Positions 10,166-20,630 of a DNA stretch of 64,000 bases are shown here, in pieces (position 1 is the stretch's first letter; every line of letters begins with the position of its first letter). The stretch comes from Hetaerina americana (taxonomy: Eukaryota; Arthropoda; Insecta; Odonata; Calopterygidae). The position numbers were made by a program, and so were the translations under genes. The stretch is from assembly GCA_022747635.1 (NCBI GenBank), contig JAKTNV010000018.1:1090001-1154000 (forward strand). The letters are read 5' to 3'. The notes beneath the pieces were generated by a model that was not told the DNA's origin, ran no database searches, and worked only from the letters and a program-made list of their open reading frames with translations.

Positions 10166-10848
10166 AATTTCTAATAATCGACATTTTACGTTTCATCCTA
10201 ACAGTCAATCAATCTCCCGAGGTTAGTACTACTTACCTCTATGGAGAGATTAGGTCAATCAGATATGGGTTCAAGAGTTAATCCGGACTGCACATTTCTT
10301 TTCGAAATTCTGTCGACATAATATTTTATTCTTCAGTCAATCGGACTCATCGTTCATTCCACACGATTCATTTTTCAGACCATCTCATCAGCGTCATTAC
10401 TGAACTATTTTCAAATTCTTTCATTCTATTCCGATTCCTGCGTTAATGAAAGTGGCGTGCAATCGTTTCAAACGTGGCCTCGCCATTTCAAAATCCATGA
10501 GTTGCAGGGGTGCGAAATAATTTACGGCCCTGAAATACTGTCTGGAACAACTTCAAAATGTTTTCAGTTAACTCACACAACACTTAGTCAGGCACCTAGT
10601 TGTATATATTAAGTGCCTGTGACCTAATTTCCTTCCTTTTGCAAAGCAGTAACTACATCCACCCTCTTAATTATCCATTGCCACTCCGGATTCCCTGTTC
10701 TATATATATGAAGATGGTCTCCTTTATGTTAGTTCCCACTTATAGTATTTTTTTCATTGGCTCCACCCCTCGGAACTTTAATTGCATGGTTTTGCATGAA
10801 TTTTCCCAGGATGTGATTTCCAAAGCGCGGCCTTTTATTCCTTCGATC
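10166..10848. other. Unassigned stretch
   Basis: No feature recognised. Confidence 0.4.
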
Positions 10849-10962
10849 GAGTTGGGAAAATGAAGGAAGATATTTGAAAAAAGGAAGATGCAAATTTTAT
10901 GGAAAAGTTGAGTTGGGAAAATGAAGGAAGATATTTGAAAAAAGGAAGATGCAAATTTTATG
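10849..10962. repeat. 61-bp tandem duplication
   Basis: A 53-bp segment starting gagttgggaaaatgaagg at 10849 is repeated without mismatch at 10910, with 8 bp between the copies. The absence of differences suggests a recent duplication. Confidence 0.95.
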
Positions 10963-11707
10963 CAATATTGATTTTTAAGCGACCGGGGTTCATGCATTTG
11001 AATTTAATTCAGCGAACTCTGGAATGGCGTGGTTGGGTTAATCGTCTATGCGGCCCCCCGAGTTTGCCGTGGATTCAGTTCGTAAATTTTCCTAAAGGAC
11101 GGAATAGAAAAAGAGTGTGGGAGAGGAAGAAGGGGAAAAACCTTTTTCCGCAGATACGCATCGCAGTCCATTCATTTTATATACCTCTCTTCGGCCGGCT
11201 TGCCATTTGATACAGCTATCCGTGCTCGTTTCGCCAAAGCCAAGTCACTTACGTATTTTCCTTATTTCCAGAAAAAAAGAACCTAAGAGAAGAAGCATCC
11301 CCGCGGCAGCCACGGTCCTTAACATACACCAAAACACATTTAATTAGTCTGATAACTCGGACCATTGCTCAAATGAGTCAGCTCAGAAATTTCCCCAATG
11401 ACGATTCTCATTCTTGCCATGACTGAAACTTTGATCCGCACTAAATGATATTGGAGACCTGATCTCAATCAAGTTTTCAACGAGAAAAATCGTAATAAAA
11501 ATGAGCCCAAAGAAATACACGAAGCGGGTAACGAGAAGTGACTTACGAAGAAATGACGACAGTAAAATAATGAGAGGAGGGCAAATGCTTCGCAGTGTTA
11601 ATTGCCGTTAATGATGATAAGTGTCGGATAAACGAGTTTTTTCGCCAGAAATTTGATCCTTTCGGGATTATTTCTGCGAAATCGTACTTATGTGGCGCAA
11701 ATGGCGC

Positions 11708-11708
<1 letters not shown>
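10963..11708. other. Unassigned stretch
   Basis: No feature recognised; open frames are short and without recognisable motifs. Confidence 0.4.

Positions 11709-11775
<67 letters not shown>
11709..11775. repeat. (GT)n microsatellite
   Basis: About 33 GT units without interruption. Confidence 0.98.
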
Positions 11776-11776
<1 letters not shown>

Positions 11777-12404
11777 GATGCCCATGGGTGCTATTTTGAA
11801 GAATTTTAATAATTTTTTTGTTGACCTGAAATATAATTCTTTTTCTCGGATTTATTCCATAAAATATTTGGGACAAGTCCTTTTTGCTGAGGAATACATA
11901 AATATTTAATAAATAATTGCACTTGAAATAGGTTAAAAAACATTATTTATCACTCTTTGGATACGATTGAATTGAATGCTATATAAGGCGTTTTTATTGG
12001 GTGCTGCGCTTAAATCCGGACAATTTTCAATTGGAATTTCGCGCCATAGCGTTGTTCCACAGGAGGTTGCGATTGGTGTTCTTGGAAGCTATAGGCATCT
12101 AGTAATTAGCCATAACCTCAAAATGGCCGAGATGTTGCGTACAAGTACGGGGAGCAATCAAAGGTCCGCTATTATCGAAAGTGTTCGTTATATTAAGAAG
12201 TAACTGGACTCACAGGGTGCCCCAGATGAACGGTATTGTACGATATTGTGGCCAAGTATAATGCTTCGGAGAAGTCTACGGGGGAAGGTTTCGCTTGACC
12301 GATTCAAGCGCCGCACCATGTGCTTGACGGGTATTCTTCATAGAGATATTATTTTATTCCTTGATCTGGAAATTTCGTAGATTCAGGCGAGGTGCTGTGG
12401 AAGG
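11776..12404. other. Unassigned stretch
   Basis: No feature recognised. Confidence 0.4.
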
Positions 12405-12621
12405 CGATCATGATCGATTCGTAGCAAATGCGAGTAATAATGCCCCATTGCACTGTTAATACAACTACAAACATATATTTCGACCTAGGTTTCTACGTCT
12501 CTTCACTTTCATCGGGTGATGAAGGCGAAGTAAAGTTGAAGACCCCTCGGTCGAAATATAGTTTATGAACAGTGGCAAAGTGCATTATTACTTGCATCTG
12601 TTACGAGTCGATCCTTGATCT
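12405..12621. mobile_element. Foldback element with ~100-bp arms
   Basis: The left arm (12405-12510) is an imperfect reverse complement of the right arm (12516-12621). Landmark pairs from the outside in: gatcgattcgtagc with ttacgagtcgatc; gagtaataatgc with gcattattactt; tatttcgacct with ggtcgaaata; cttcactttcatc with gatgaaggcgaag. Each arm carries the pair gatgaa ... ggtcgaaata, reminiscent of hammerhead core elements. No coding sequence. It could be a small PLE-derived or MITE-like element. Confidence 0.6.
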
Positions 12622-13541
12622 GTTTTTGCCTATTTCCTAACATCTTTGCGCCACTACCAGTGGTCGTACGCTTCCCGGAAGGCGTCGAATGGAATCTTTC
12701 CCGATGGTTACTCATTTTAGCATTAGTAACCATCGGAAAACTTGGTAGATTTCGTCAAATGCAAGTAACTGGGTATATTAGTGCGAAGTGACTCCCTAAG
12801 AAAACGGTAATGGGACCATTCTCTCGGTCCTATTTGGTCACCTTTCTCTTAATTGCAATGTTTATATTATTGGCATGCATAATGCTAAATGTCCTAATAC
12901 AGATAGCATATACATTATTTTTTAACTTCACTAATTTTCCAATTTAACTCATACGTTCCAAGATGCCCGTTTATTTCCTCCGCCAACCTCGTTTTCTAAG
13001 CAATATCCTCAGTTGAAGAGTTTAGAAATTTTTCACTATTAACAATTTTCACTATTAATAATAATTTAATTATTGATATAACTACTGGTAATTTACGGGT
13101 AGAGGTTTTTGGTTTCTTTATCGAAGAAGTCGGATAGACAATGAATGATACAATGTCTTCGACCTCAACGAGAATTCTTTACCGATACATCTGTGCGAGG
13201 AAAGTACGTGTAAGTTTTTTTATGTACTCTTGTAATTACACTTGCCCATGGTACTCTGCAATACACTGCTCGGGTTCGTGGAGGGGCATGCTTGATTGCC
13301 AGGCATGCTACATCATACATTAAGTTATTCTCATTTTCTACTCCATAAATATAATTAAAATAACGTAGATATTGGTAACTAGAGGTACATGAACCCCGAT
13401 AATTCTGCGAAATAACATAATATTTTGCCAATTGCCATTTGAAATAATAACAATTTGCCAAAGTGATCTCAAATTTAATAATTTCCCCGTTATTGGATTA
13501 ATTTTTACCACACTATGAACTGCATGTGCATGTTAGTTAAT
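12622..13541. other. Unassigned stretch
   Basis: No feature recognised. Confidence 0.4.
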
Positions 13542-13803
13542 AGCATGTATGTATATCAATGAAACAATATCTGAGTGTAAAAATCATTTAAAAGCCCCAA
13601 AATTTCAGAGTTTAAGAGGACGTCTCGGTAGCCTAAGTGGCTAAAGCACTCGACCTGATATTGAGGGATCTGGGTTCGAGTCCCAGTCAAGGCGATTGAT
13701 TTTTACACTCTGAAATTGTTGCATTGATATGCACATTAGCAGATGACTCCGTTAAAAGTTACCGTTGCGGCATCTCCCGCAGTTTCTTTGGAGCATGTAT
13801 GTA
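13542..13803 (+). mobile_element. SINE-A copy 2, complete, core and tail in the same direction
   Basis: A 12-bp direct repeat agcatgtatgta (13542-13553 and 13792-13803) encloses the element. Inside, in order, are: a left inverted repeat (about 13557-13586); a tttaaaagccccaaaat leader; a tRNA-like core at 13621-13694 with an A box (tagcctaagtgg), a B box (ggttcgagtcc) and a pairable acceptor stem; a right inverted repeat at 13696-13725; and a tail ending ctgcagtttctttgg-like at 13791. The two inverted repeats match at 26 of 29 positions. The tRNA-like part would serve as an internal RNA polymerase III promoter. Confidence 0.85.
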
Positions 13804-13835
13804 AGAATACGCCTTCTTCAGGCGCCGGAAAACGT

Positions 13836-14085
13836 TGGCCACGCAATATTTTCTTGATAAACGGGATTAAAACGAAGTGATTTGGTGCTAAATCAGGGAT
13901 AAATCAATACCTTATAGATGCTCGTCATACTAATCCCCAAGAATGCCTCAATCTCACGATAAGTCACAGACGATCTTCCTTTGCCGAGTCTTGCACAGCA
14001 TCAAAGTTTTCTGGCACAGCAACTGATTTCGGACGACCTTCACGACTTTCACCGCTGAGCAAACGGCGGCAATGATGGAATTCAT
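13836..14085 (-). pseudogene. mariner transposase N-terminal fragment
   Basis: The minus strand reads RRLLSGESREGRPKSVAVP, then a frameshifted EDRLSYREIEAFLGISMTSI. These are the N-terminal DNA-binding domain and GRP linker of a mariner transposase, with the second helix-turn-helix. No catalytic domain follows. It sits between SINE-A and an RTE copy. Confidence 0.7.
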
Positions 14086-14087
14086 TA

Positions 14088-14712
14088 GACTGAGATCAAT
14101 ATTAATAAAACAAAGGTTATGCGATTTTATAGAAAGAAAAAGGCTAAGCTTAACATTGCAATAGGAGGGCAAAAACTAGAGCAGGTAGAACAGTTTACGT
14201 ATCTCGGTAGTGTTTTGGACCAACACGGCCAAAGTAGTAGGGAAGTAAGGGGAAGAATTGCGCCAGGCAAAGAGGCTTTCTCAAGGAGGAGGGAGTTGAT
14301 GACAGGGACGTTGAGTAAGGATATTAAGATAAGACTCGTAAAATTTTTATATGGAGCGTAGCTATGTACGGCGCGGAAACGTGGCCATTGAAGCAGGAGG
14401 ATAGACGTAGAATGGAGGGTTTTGAAAGGTGAGTTTGGAGAAGAATGGAGAAGGTGAATTGGACAGAGAAGAAAACGAATGAGGAAGTACTTAGTATGGT
14501 GGGCGAAGAGAGGAGTTTGTTGGGAGAAATCCTATGTAGACAGGAAAAATATATGATCGTTAGTAGGTTGTTGAAGTCTGTTAGAGAGGGGAGAATGTTA
14601 GGCAAACGAGGAAAGGTCAAAAATAGGTGACAGGGATGTTGGACGGGATGAAGGCAGGATTGAAGAGGACCCTGATGTAGAGTAGGATGCTGGATTTTGT
14701 GTTTTGTTAGGA
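14088..14712 (+). pseudogene. RTE-type LINE copy 2, 3' end
   Basis: It starts in INKTKVMRFYRKKKAKLNI. It continues through KLEQVEQFTYLGSVLDQHGQ, KEAFSRRRELMTGTLSKD and the WTEKKTNEEVLSMVGEERS block, with several frameshifts. It ends near the lttgtgttttgttaggagtcac signature but lacks the final cctaccttaaccgg tail; PLE sequence follows directly. The 5' truncation lies after the catalytic FADD box. Confidence 0.85.
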
Positions 14713-14744
14713 GTCACAATTTTCATCAAAATCATAATGCCACC

Positions 14745-15437
14745 GCCAACCTTTTTCCCAAATGTCCCTCTGTTACTTTCAAACGCCCCGCCAACCTATC
14801 CGATCTCCTCAAATCAACCAATCCACTCCTTAAATCCCCACCCCGACCCAAAACCACTCCCACGCCATGCAATAAACCTAGGTGCAAAACATGCCCTATT
14901 TCCAAAACCAAAATCCCATCCCTCTCCCACCCGCTTTTTAACTCCCTCCCACCAATTCCCTACTCTAGTTGCACATCAAGGAACGTAGTTTACCTTCTGA
15001 AATGCCAACTTTGCCCTGCTTATTATATTGGGCAGTGTACCACACCCCGTAATATTAGAATTAACAACCACCGAGCCTCATGCAAGAATTATTCCCTGAT
15101 TCATACATTCCCTATCCCCAAACACGCCTCCTAACACAAAATCCCCTTTGATAAATGCTATAGTGTATCCATCTTAGTATCCCTCCCACCCTCTGATCCT
15201 CCACTAAAACTTAAGACACTAGAGCAATCTTTCATCTTGCTCTTGGAGTCCTGGAATTGGCCAGGAATCAATTTTAGGCATTAATTACCCTGCTATAAAC
15301 ATATTTGCATCCCCCCTCCGCTCCCATCACCTTCTACATTTTCCCCACCCTCCTAACGCTGCCTCTACAAACCCTTCCCTTCCGAATTCTTTCCCCACCT
15401 TCCCCTTCCATCCATCGCTCAAGCCCTCATATTCCTC

Positions 15438-15438
<1 letters not shown>
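14745..15438 (+). pseudogene. PLE-A GIY-YIG endonuclease and 3' UTR, 5'-truncated
   Basis: The frame ending at 15134 reads RPANLSDLLKSTNPLL, a Cys-x5-Cys-x2-Cys cluster (PCNKPRCKTCPI), then NVVYLLKCQLCPAYYIGQC and RNIRINNHR. This is the zinc-knuckle-containing GIY-YIG domain that distinguishes Penelope-like elements from LINEs. YYIG, Arg and His are kept. A TAA at 15132-15134 interrupts what continues as sense sequence in the copy at 918. The RT domain is absent. The 3' UTR runs to the TA array at 15439. A nicking endonuclease role is known for the family. Confidence 0.85.
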
Positions 15439-15509
<71 letters not shown>

Positions 15510-15521
15510 ATATGTATATAA
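15439..15521. repeat. (TA)n microsatellite between two PLE remnants
   Basis: About 30 TA units followed by TATG units; PLE-A ends on its left and PLE-B starts on its right. Confidence 0.97.
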
Positions 15522-15839
15522 TGGGCTGACACAATATAACACAAATAGAAAAGAATAGACACATTTAAAAGAACACTCACACGGTAAATTGTACGAGCTT
15601 TCGGCCCTCTCAGAGGCCTTCTTCAAGAGAGACTGAAAATATGCTATTGCTGAGGAGAGGGGAAAGAGGTATGGGCGTGGAGGGGAGGTGTGGAGGGAAT
15701 GCTGGGAGGGAAATTAAATATGGCGGTTAAGGGTGGGAATTTTAAAGGAACGGAAGGATAGTTTGTAGGCGGATTCACGAGTTCTCACCTCTATGTCGGT
15801 GGCTGAATCAGGTAGGGGTTCTAGGATGCTTAGAGCAAA

Positions 15840-16240
15840 TCACTGGTCGAATGAAAGGTTGTGGGAATTGGCGTGTGAAGGGATAGGAAGAGAAGAGAGT
15901 GAGGCAGAATTGCAGGAGTACCGGTGATTATTCATTCGGATGGATAAGGGGGTAATGCATTCACCTATGTAAAAGGAAGTGCAATGTTTGCATGATAAAA
16001 GATAAATAATATTTTTTGAGAGGCAATTAGCGTGGGAACGAGGTGAGGGGGCTATGAGGGGATGTAGGGAGAGGGGAGTAGGCATAATAAGAGGACAGAT
16101 TTTACATCGGGGGCGGTTGCAAGTTGGGGAAATATTGGGAAATTTGTCACGGGGGGGCGCCAAAGGGTTGGTGGATCTCAGAAGGTTTTTGAGATTGGCG
16201 GGTCGTCTGTATGCGATAGAAGGGCAAGGCAAGACCTGAT
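15840..16240 (-). pseudogene. PLE-B GIY-YIG endonuclease domain, 5'-truncated
   Basis: Minus-strand frame of about 130 codons: PSIAYRRPANLKNLLRSTNP, a Cys cluster CNRPRCKICPL, then NIIYLLSCKHCTSFYIGEC and LSIRMNNHR. It has the same architecture as PLE-A but is a separate family (YIGE instead of YIGQ, and a different spacer). The frame is open for its length but lacks the reverse transcriptase that should precede it, so it cannot move on its own. Confidence 0.8.
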
Positions 16241-16424
16241 TCAGCCACCGACATAGAGGTGAGAACTCGTGAATCGGCCTACATACTATCCTTCCGTTCC
16301 TTTAAAATTCCCACCCTTAACCGCCATATTTAATTTCCCTCCCAGCATTCCCTCCACACCTCCCCTCCCCGCCCATACCTCTTTCCCCTCTCCTCAGCAA
16401 TAGCATATTTTCAGTCTCTCTTGA

Positions 16425-16465
16425 AGAAGGCCTCTGAGAGGGCCGAAAGCTCGAACAATTTACCG
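16425..16465 (+). other. Hammerhead-ribozyme-like motif in PLE-B (second copy inverted at 15595-15635)
   Basis: ttgaaga, then a stem-loop ggcctc-tga-gagggcc, then gaaagc. It has the same layout as the PLE-A motif at 625-675, again with U instead of C at core position 3. The inverted left block carries the mirror copy. Activity is uncertain. Confidence 0.4.
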
Positions 16466-16563
16466 TGTGAGTGTTCTTTTAAATGTGTCTATTCTTTTAT
16501 ATTTGTGTTATATTGTGTCAGCCCATTATTGTGTCGCTCGTGTGAGTTTTTCCGAACAATCGT

Positions 16564-16564
<1 letters not shown>

Positions 16565-16591
<27 letters not shown>
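16565..16591. repeat. (TA)n microsatellite
   Basis: Short TA array at the outer end of the PLE-B right block. Confidence 0.95.
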
Positions 16592-16594
<3 letters not shown>

Positions 16595-16876
16595 TGTATG
16601 TATGTGTGTGCATACGTGTATATAGTGTATATAAATTTATGAGTGTGCGTGTATGCGTGTATTTGTATATTTATTTATTTCCTTTTCTTTTCAATGTGCA
16701 AAACTGTGCTAAATAAATTGGTTATGTCTATATGTATTTATGCGTATGTATGCCTGTGATTATCAATTTTATTGCTGTTATTATATGCATCCGACGATGG
16801 ATTAAGTGGAAGTGGGGACCACTAGGTCTCCATTTCGCCCAAATAAATATCTCAATCTATGTATCAATCTACCTAA
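16592..16876 (+). mobile_element. 3' end of the LINE-3 family, 5'-truncated
   Basis: It matches the 3' UTR of the LINE at 56905-59951. Shared landmarks are tttcttttcratgtgcaaa, ctatatgtatttatg, cgatgg.ttaa.tgga, and atttcgcccaaataaa before a decayed ATCT-repeat tail. Only the last ~285 bp are present, as expected for 5'-truncated LINE insertion. Confidence 0.8.
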
Positions 16877-17860
16877 ATTCTGTGATTATAAAAAAGCAAT
16901 TTGTTCGTTGTTTGTGTATTTTAATGATTCCTCGCGAGGTATGTAATCTGTGCTAATTTTTTGAGAAAGTTACAGATTATCCGTAGATTGTTTTTTATTC
17001 CTTCGAGTCATATCAAAAATAACGCAGAAGATATCCTGCGATAAATTTGTTTAGTTACAAACGGACATTTCACAACATCACACAGATAAATTGGGTCGCA
17101 TTATCGCGAAAACCATTACATTTCGTTTTGCTCCGAAGCTCCTCAATTTTAAATCTCTCCAAGTTAGTCGCCTGAAATAAGACGCAAAAAAAAGAACACG
17201 GCTGCCAAATTGCTGCCATCCATCCATTTACCTCGTGGGGACAACCGCTGCCAAAATATTGCTCCTCTCTCTCTCTCTTCCCCAGCCTTCTCCCGAAATC
17301 ACATTTACACTTCAGTTGCGGAAAAAATTTGAAGCAATGAGCACTTTCACCACCGCAGTCGCTCGTCTACCCCCGTGGCAGGCACCGTGGTTCCCCCAAT
17401 CCCCCCCCCGGCTTCCATTTCGTGGCCCTCGTAACCCTGAGCTGCCACCTCTCGCCCCCCACCTCGCCCCCCCCTCGCCCCGCATGCAATCTCGTCCCCC
17501 TGCGCCGCCCCATTCTCCCCGCACCATCCCGCCGATGGCAGTCTAAATCATCTTCCAGACGTATGAGCAGTCGATATCCCGTTGGAGCGTGAAATGATCG
17601 AGTCTTGGGTGATGGAGAGGGGTGCGTGGGTGGGATGTAGTCGTGGATGGTGTGGAAAGGGGGGGGCTTCGAGGGGGGGAAGGGAAGCAGGGGCGTCAGG
17701 GGGGGTGCCGGAGGGCAAGGGGAAGGTGACATTCATTCGGATGTCTCTCCATCTCCGTCTTCGCAGCAACGCGAGCGACCTCAACGGGCAACGGAGTGAG
17801 TGGACAGAACACGGAACCACTCTCCAAAGCGAGGACAACTAAGTTGGCTGAAGTTACTTA
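16877..17860. other. Unassigned; contains a C-rich/GC-rich block
   Basis: 17240-17730 is strongly C-rich on the plus strand, then G-rich, with many CpG. No supported exon. It could be a CpG-island-like regulatory region, but nothing in the sequence proves it. Confidence 0.35.
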
Positions 17861-17869
17861 AGTGGACAC

Positions 17870-18300
17870 TATACCCATCATGCAGTGGAGAAACATCGTA
17901 GCGTTTAAAGGAGCTAGATTTGTGAGCCATTGTTGTGATCATCTGGGTAGCGTGTCCAAAATATTAGAGGAGCTAGATTGGGAATCACTCAATCGATCGA
18001 AGGTTAAATTACAGATCTAGTATCTTACATATGGATTGGAAGGACGTCTCTTTAGCAGTGCTATTGAAATGTATTAAATAGCCCCATCGTACTACGGTAA
18101 AAAAGATAATTTAAATAAAAAAAGAAGATTAAGTTTATGACAAATAGATTTAGAGATGTCTTTTTTTCCACGAGCGACAAAGGATCATAATAACATTGTT
18201 CGACCGCAGTAGGAGTAAAAAGACTGGTCAAAATTAGTCTGGTGTGTATTCACCCCATGCCACACACCCTAGCGGTGAATTGAGGGGTACTAAAATATCT
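17870..18300 (+). pseudogene. LINE-B 3' end, copy 1 (CR1/Jockey-like C-terminus)
   Basis: Degraded match to the C-terminal region best preserved at 36990-37490: RGARFV, ILEELDWESLNRSKVKLQI and a YLHMDWKDVSLAVL-like piece. It is followed by a 3' UTR with ctggtgtgtattcacccc and ccacacaccctagcg. Many frame breaks. Confidence 0.65.
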
Positions 18301-18319
18301 AAATATCTATCTTAACATA

Positions 18320-18590
18320 TGGGATCCTCACGAAGTTGCAATCATCGCGTGCAGCGTAGAGGAGCTAGATTTGTAAAATATTGGAATGAAAAACTTAGAA
18401 GCGGGTCCAAAATATTAAAGCAGATAGGCCGGGAATCACTTAAACGAGCGAAGGTTAAATTATAGATTGAAGCTCTTACATATGAATTGGAAGAACGTCT
18501 CTTTTGCCGTGATATTTAAATTACCCCCATCGTACTACGGTAGGATAGGTCATGTCAGTGAAATTAGAGAAAATGTGTGTAGAGGAGAGT
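18320..18590 (+). pseudogene. LINE-B 3' fragment, copy 2, in tandem with copy 1
   Basis: Repeats gggatcctcacgaagttg, agaggagctagatttgtaaa, gggaatcacttaaacgagcg and ccccatcgtactacggtagg in the same order and strand as copy 1. It is truncated before the 3' UTR. Confidence 0.65.
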
Positions 18591-18844
18591 TTCCGGTTAA
18601 TATTATAATCATCACTTGATATTTTAGTTCTAATTTTTTCTATATACATTAAATCTTTGTACTTGTCGGATTTTGTGCTTGGTTGGAAGATGAAATCAGT
18701 TTTTATAACTAAACTAACAGAAAACAAACAATGCAGACATAGCAAAGCAAAACAGAAAAAAATAGTTGTGCGCCAAATCCATGACTGTAGAGATATAAGT
18801 TATCATCGCTGGAAATTTTTGTTAGGCAGTGGAGAAAGGAGGAT

Positions 18845-19110
18845 TTCGACGCGAAGAATGGTTGAGACCCCCTGGTTATGCAGAACACCAGAGCGCCTCG
18901 AGAGGAATGATTCCCAGGCGTCAGGGTGAGGGACGTCTGGCCATACTTGGTCGATCTTTGTTAGCACATCCACCAAGACAGATCGTGATACAATGTTTCG
19001 GAAAATACTGTGGACCAAGTAGTTCAAGTACCAAGGCCATTTCCTGGACTGGTAGCTGCTTCACTGATGATGGTTGCTTCAACATCACTGATGGATGCTT
19101 GTACCTCCCG
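18845..19110 (-). pseudogene. R1/Jockey-like LINE fragment, copy 1
   Basis: Nucleotide homologue of 19540-19840: cacatccaccaagacagatcgtga versus cacatccactaagacatattgtga, and ccatttcctggactggt versus cttttcctggactggt. By that relationship it is the linker region upstream of a reverse transcriptase, on the minus strand. Fully decayed. Confidence 0.5.
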
Positions 19111-19253
19111 GAAGGAATAAATTTCCAACTGGTTTACATAGCGTATAATATTTAAAGTTTTAAGACATGCAATTGTAAAAACTCCGTGGTGTCGTGTGGC
19201 CGTGTGACCACCACCAGGGATTCAACAGACTCCTAGAATGACACGATAAAAAA

Positions 19254-19434
19254 AACCATAAACACAGTAATTAACCCGAGGGTCGGTTTGGTAGGTGACG
19301 GTAGAGTTCACCCAGTACTAAGCCCTATACGGCGTGTGAAAATCCACACATCAGGGTAGGGGGGCCAGTTCCTTTCACTGTGGCGGTTATGGTTTCCCAG
19401 GTAGACCTGGTACCCGAAAAATCACTTTAGCTTT
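19254..19434 (-). mobile_element. SINE-C fragment without tRNA head
   Basis: The reverse complement matches 42660-42845: ctaaagtgatttttcgggta, gggaaaccataacc and acacgccgtatagggcttag occur in order. The tRNA-like head is missing. Confidence 0.75.
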
Positions 19435-19509
19435 TCAAAACCTATTTCTATAGTTCTGAATCAATTGTGACGGAACTCACACTGAATATCGGAGAGAGAT
19501 CCCACCGGT

Positions 19510-19840
19510 CTAGAATCTAAGCAAGTCGGTAGAACCTTTCCATCGCCTTGCACAGTGTGCCTGTCAGGGATATTGGGTGATGGTTAGAGGGATCAGTCTC
19601 ATACTGTACCGGCTCGGGAAGAAGAATGACCAATGACACTCTCCAGCCGTCATGGGAAGTGACCTCCGAACATATTTGGTTGACCGCTCGCTTTTCGCAC
19701 ATCCACTAAGACATATTGTGAGATTGTTTAGGAAAGTACTAAGGACGAAATACTCCAAGTTTAAGGTCTTTTCCTGGACTGGTGGCCTTGGCATCGCCGA
19801 TGGATGCTTGTACCTCCAGCAAGGAGAACTTTTGGCTCGT
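19510..19840 (-). pseudogene. R1/Jockey-like LINE fragment, copy 2, start of reverse transcriptase
   Basis: Minus-strand frame with WRVSLVILLPEPVQYETDPS, then NHHPISLTGTLCKAMERF. This matches the first conserved block of Jockey/R1-type reverse transcriptases (typically ...IPKPGKD...NYRPISLTS...KVMERM). The NYRP motif has become NHHP. No catalytic Asp boxes remain. Confidence 0.65.
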
Positions 19841-20154
19841 TCGGCAAAATGAATGCGAATCCTTTCTGCGCTGTTTCCTAGCTATGAAGCTTTTATGGCA
19901 CTGTGCTGTTTTACAAATCTGTGCGATATATTCCCCAGATATCTCGGATATTTCCGTTGAATATGTTTCGACATCAGCGTCTCCTGTTATGGCCTATGCA
20001 GAATTCGATCGTTGGGAACCCGATGTCCTTTTTTCTCCCAGACCTTGGAAACTGCAGCTCTGCGGTCATCTTTCACATAATTAGTATTATCATCATTAGT
20101 CTACCGCAATTTTGGATGGAAACAACTTCCAAATAAATAGTTTATGTCACCTAA
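19841..20154. other. Unassigned stretch
   Basis: No feature recognised. Confidence 0.4.
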
Positions 20155-20362
20155 TAAGACATAACCTAACATCTCACTCTACAACAAGCCCCTTTTCATC
20201 TCTGTGTTCTTCCCTCCTCCCTTAATCCCGCCCAGCATGGGCAACCCTGCCTCACACCTCTTCCTAATACTAACACTACCCACTCGCACCTGAGAAGTAC
20301 GAGTATATGTCTCGGACTGTTGAGGCGTGAGTGGGGAACGGGGAGTCCGGAAGGGCAGTGCC
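20155..20362 (-). pseudogene. RTE-type LINE copy 3, rearranged
   Basis: Minus-strand 3'-end sequence (20160-20235) is joined directly to minus-strand RT sequence (20236-20310, gggcaaccctgcctcacacc), so about 700 bp are deleted. This is followed by an inverted plus-strand piece gtggggaacggggagtccgg (about 20329-20362) from the same RT region. The result is a small foldback inside the copy. Confidence 0.65.
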
Positions 20363-20630
20363 ATTAATCGTCAAATTTTCCTCGTCGTCAAGAATAATTC
20401 TTTTTGCATAACCTACATCTACTATTCAAGAAAAATCAGGAAAATATTGAAAGAGGAACTAATTTTTAATTTGCTTAAGAATTGCCATAGTACAGATGAA
20501 ATTTGAAATGAGGCATTTAATTTTTTTTCATAAAGGCTCAATTCCTGGCCGCGTTCATATCTCGGCGTTGGTGCCAATCTTCATGGTCATCCGGGCCGTG
20601 TGGTATCAAGTACAGCCATTCAAGTACATG
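20363..20630. other. Unassigned stretch
   Basis: No feature recognised. Confidence 0.4.

Larger units (their letters stand above)
15522..16564 (-). mobile_element. PLE-B copy 1 with inverted terminal blocks
   Basis: A minus-strand GIY-YIG remnant (15840-16240) is flanked by ~300-bp terminal blocks in inverted orientation. 15522-15825 is the reverse complement of about 16240-16525, including agcatattttcagtctc, gaaggcctctgagagg and cgtgtgagtgttc. The right block extends farther, to ...gaacaatcgt at 16564, where (TA)n begins. In the minus-strand sense, the 5' end is therefore an inverted copy of the 3' end. Such partial and inverted terminal repeats are known for PLEs. No RT domain is present. 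Confidence 0.8.

Noticed and set aside
13621..13694. A functional tRNA gene
   Set aside because: The same core recurs inside SINE-A copies with target duplications, and the anticodon loop lacks a proper U33 in the most natural fold.
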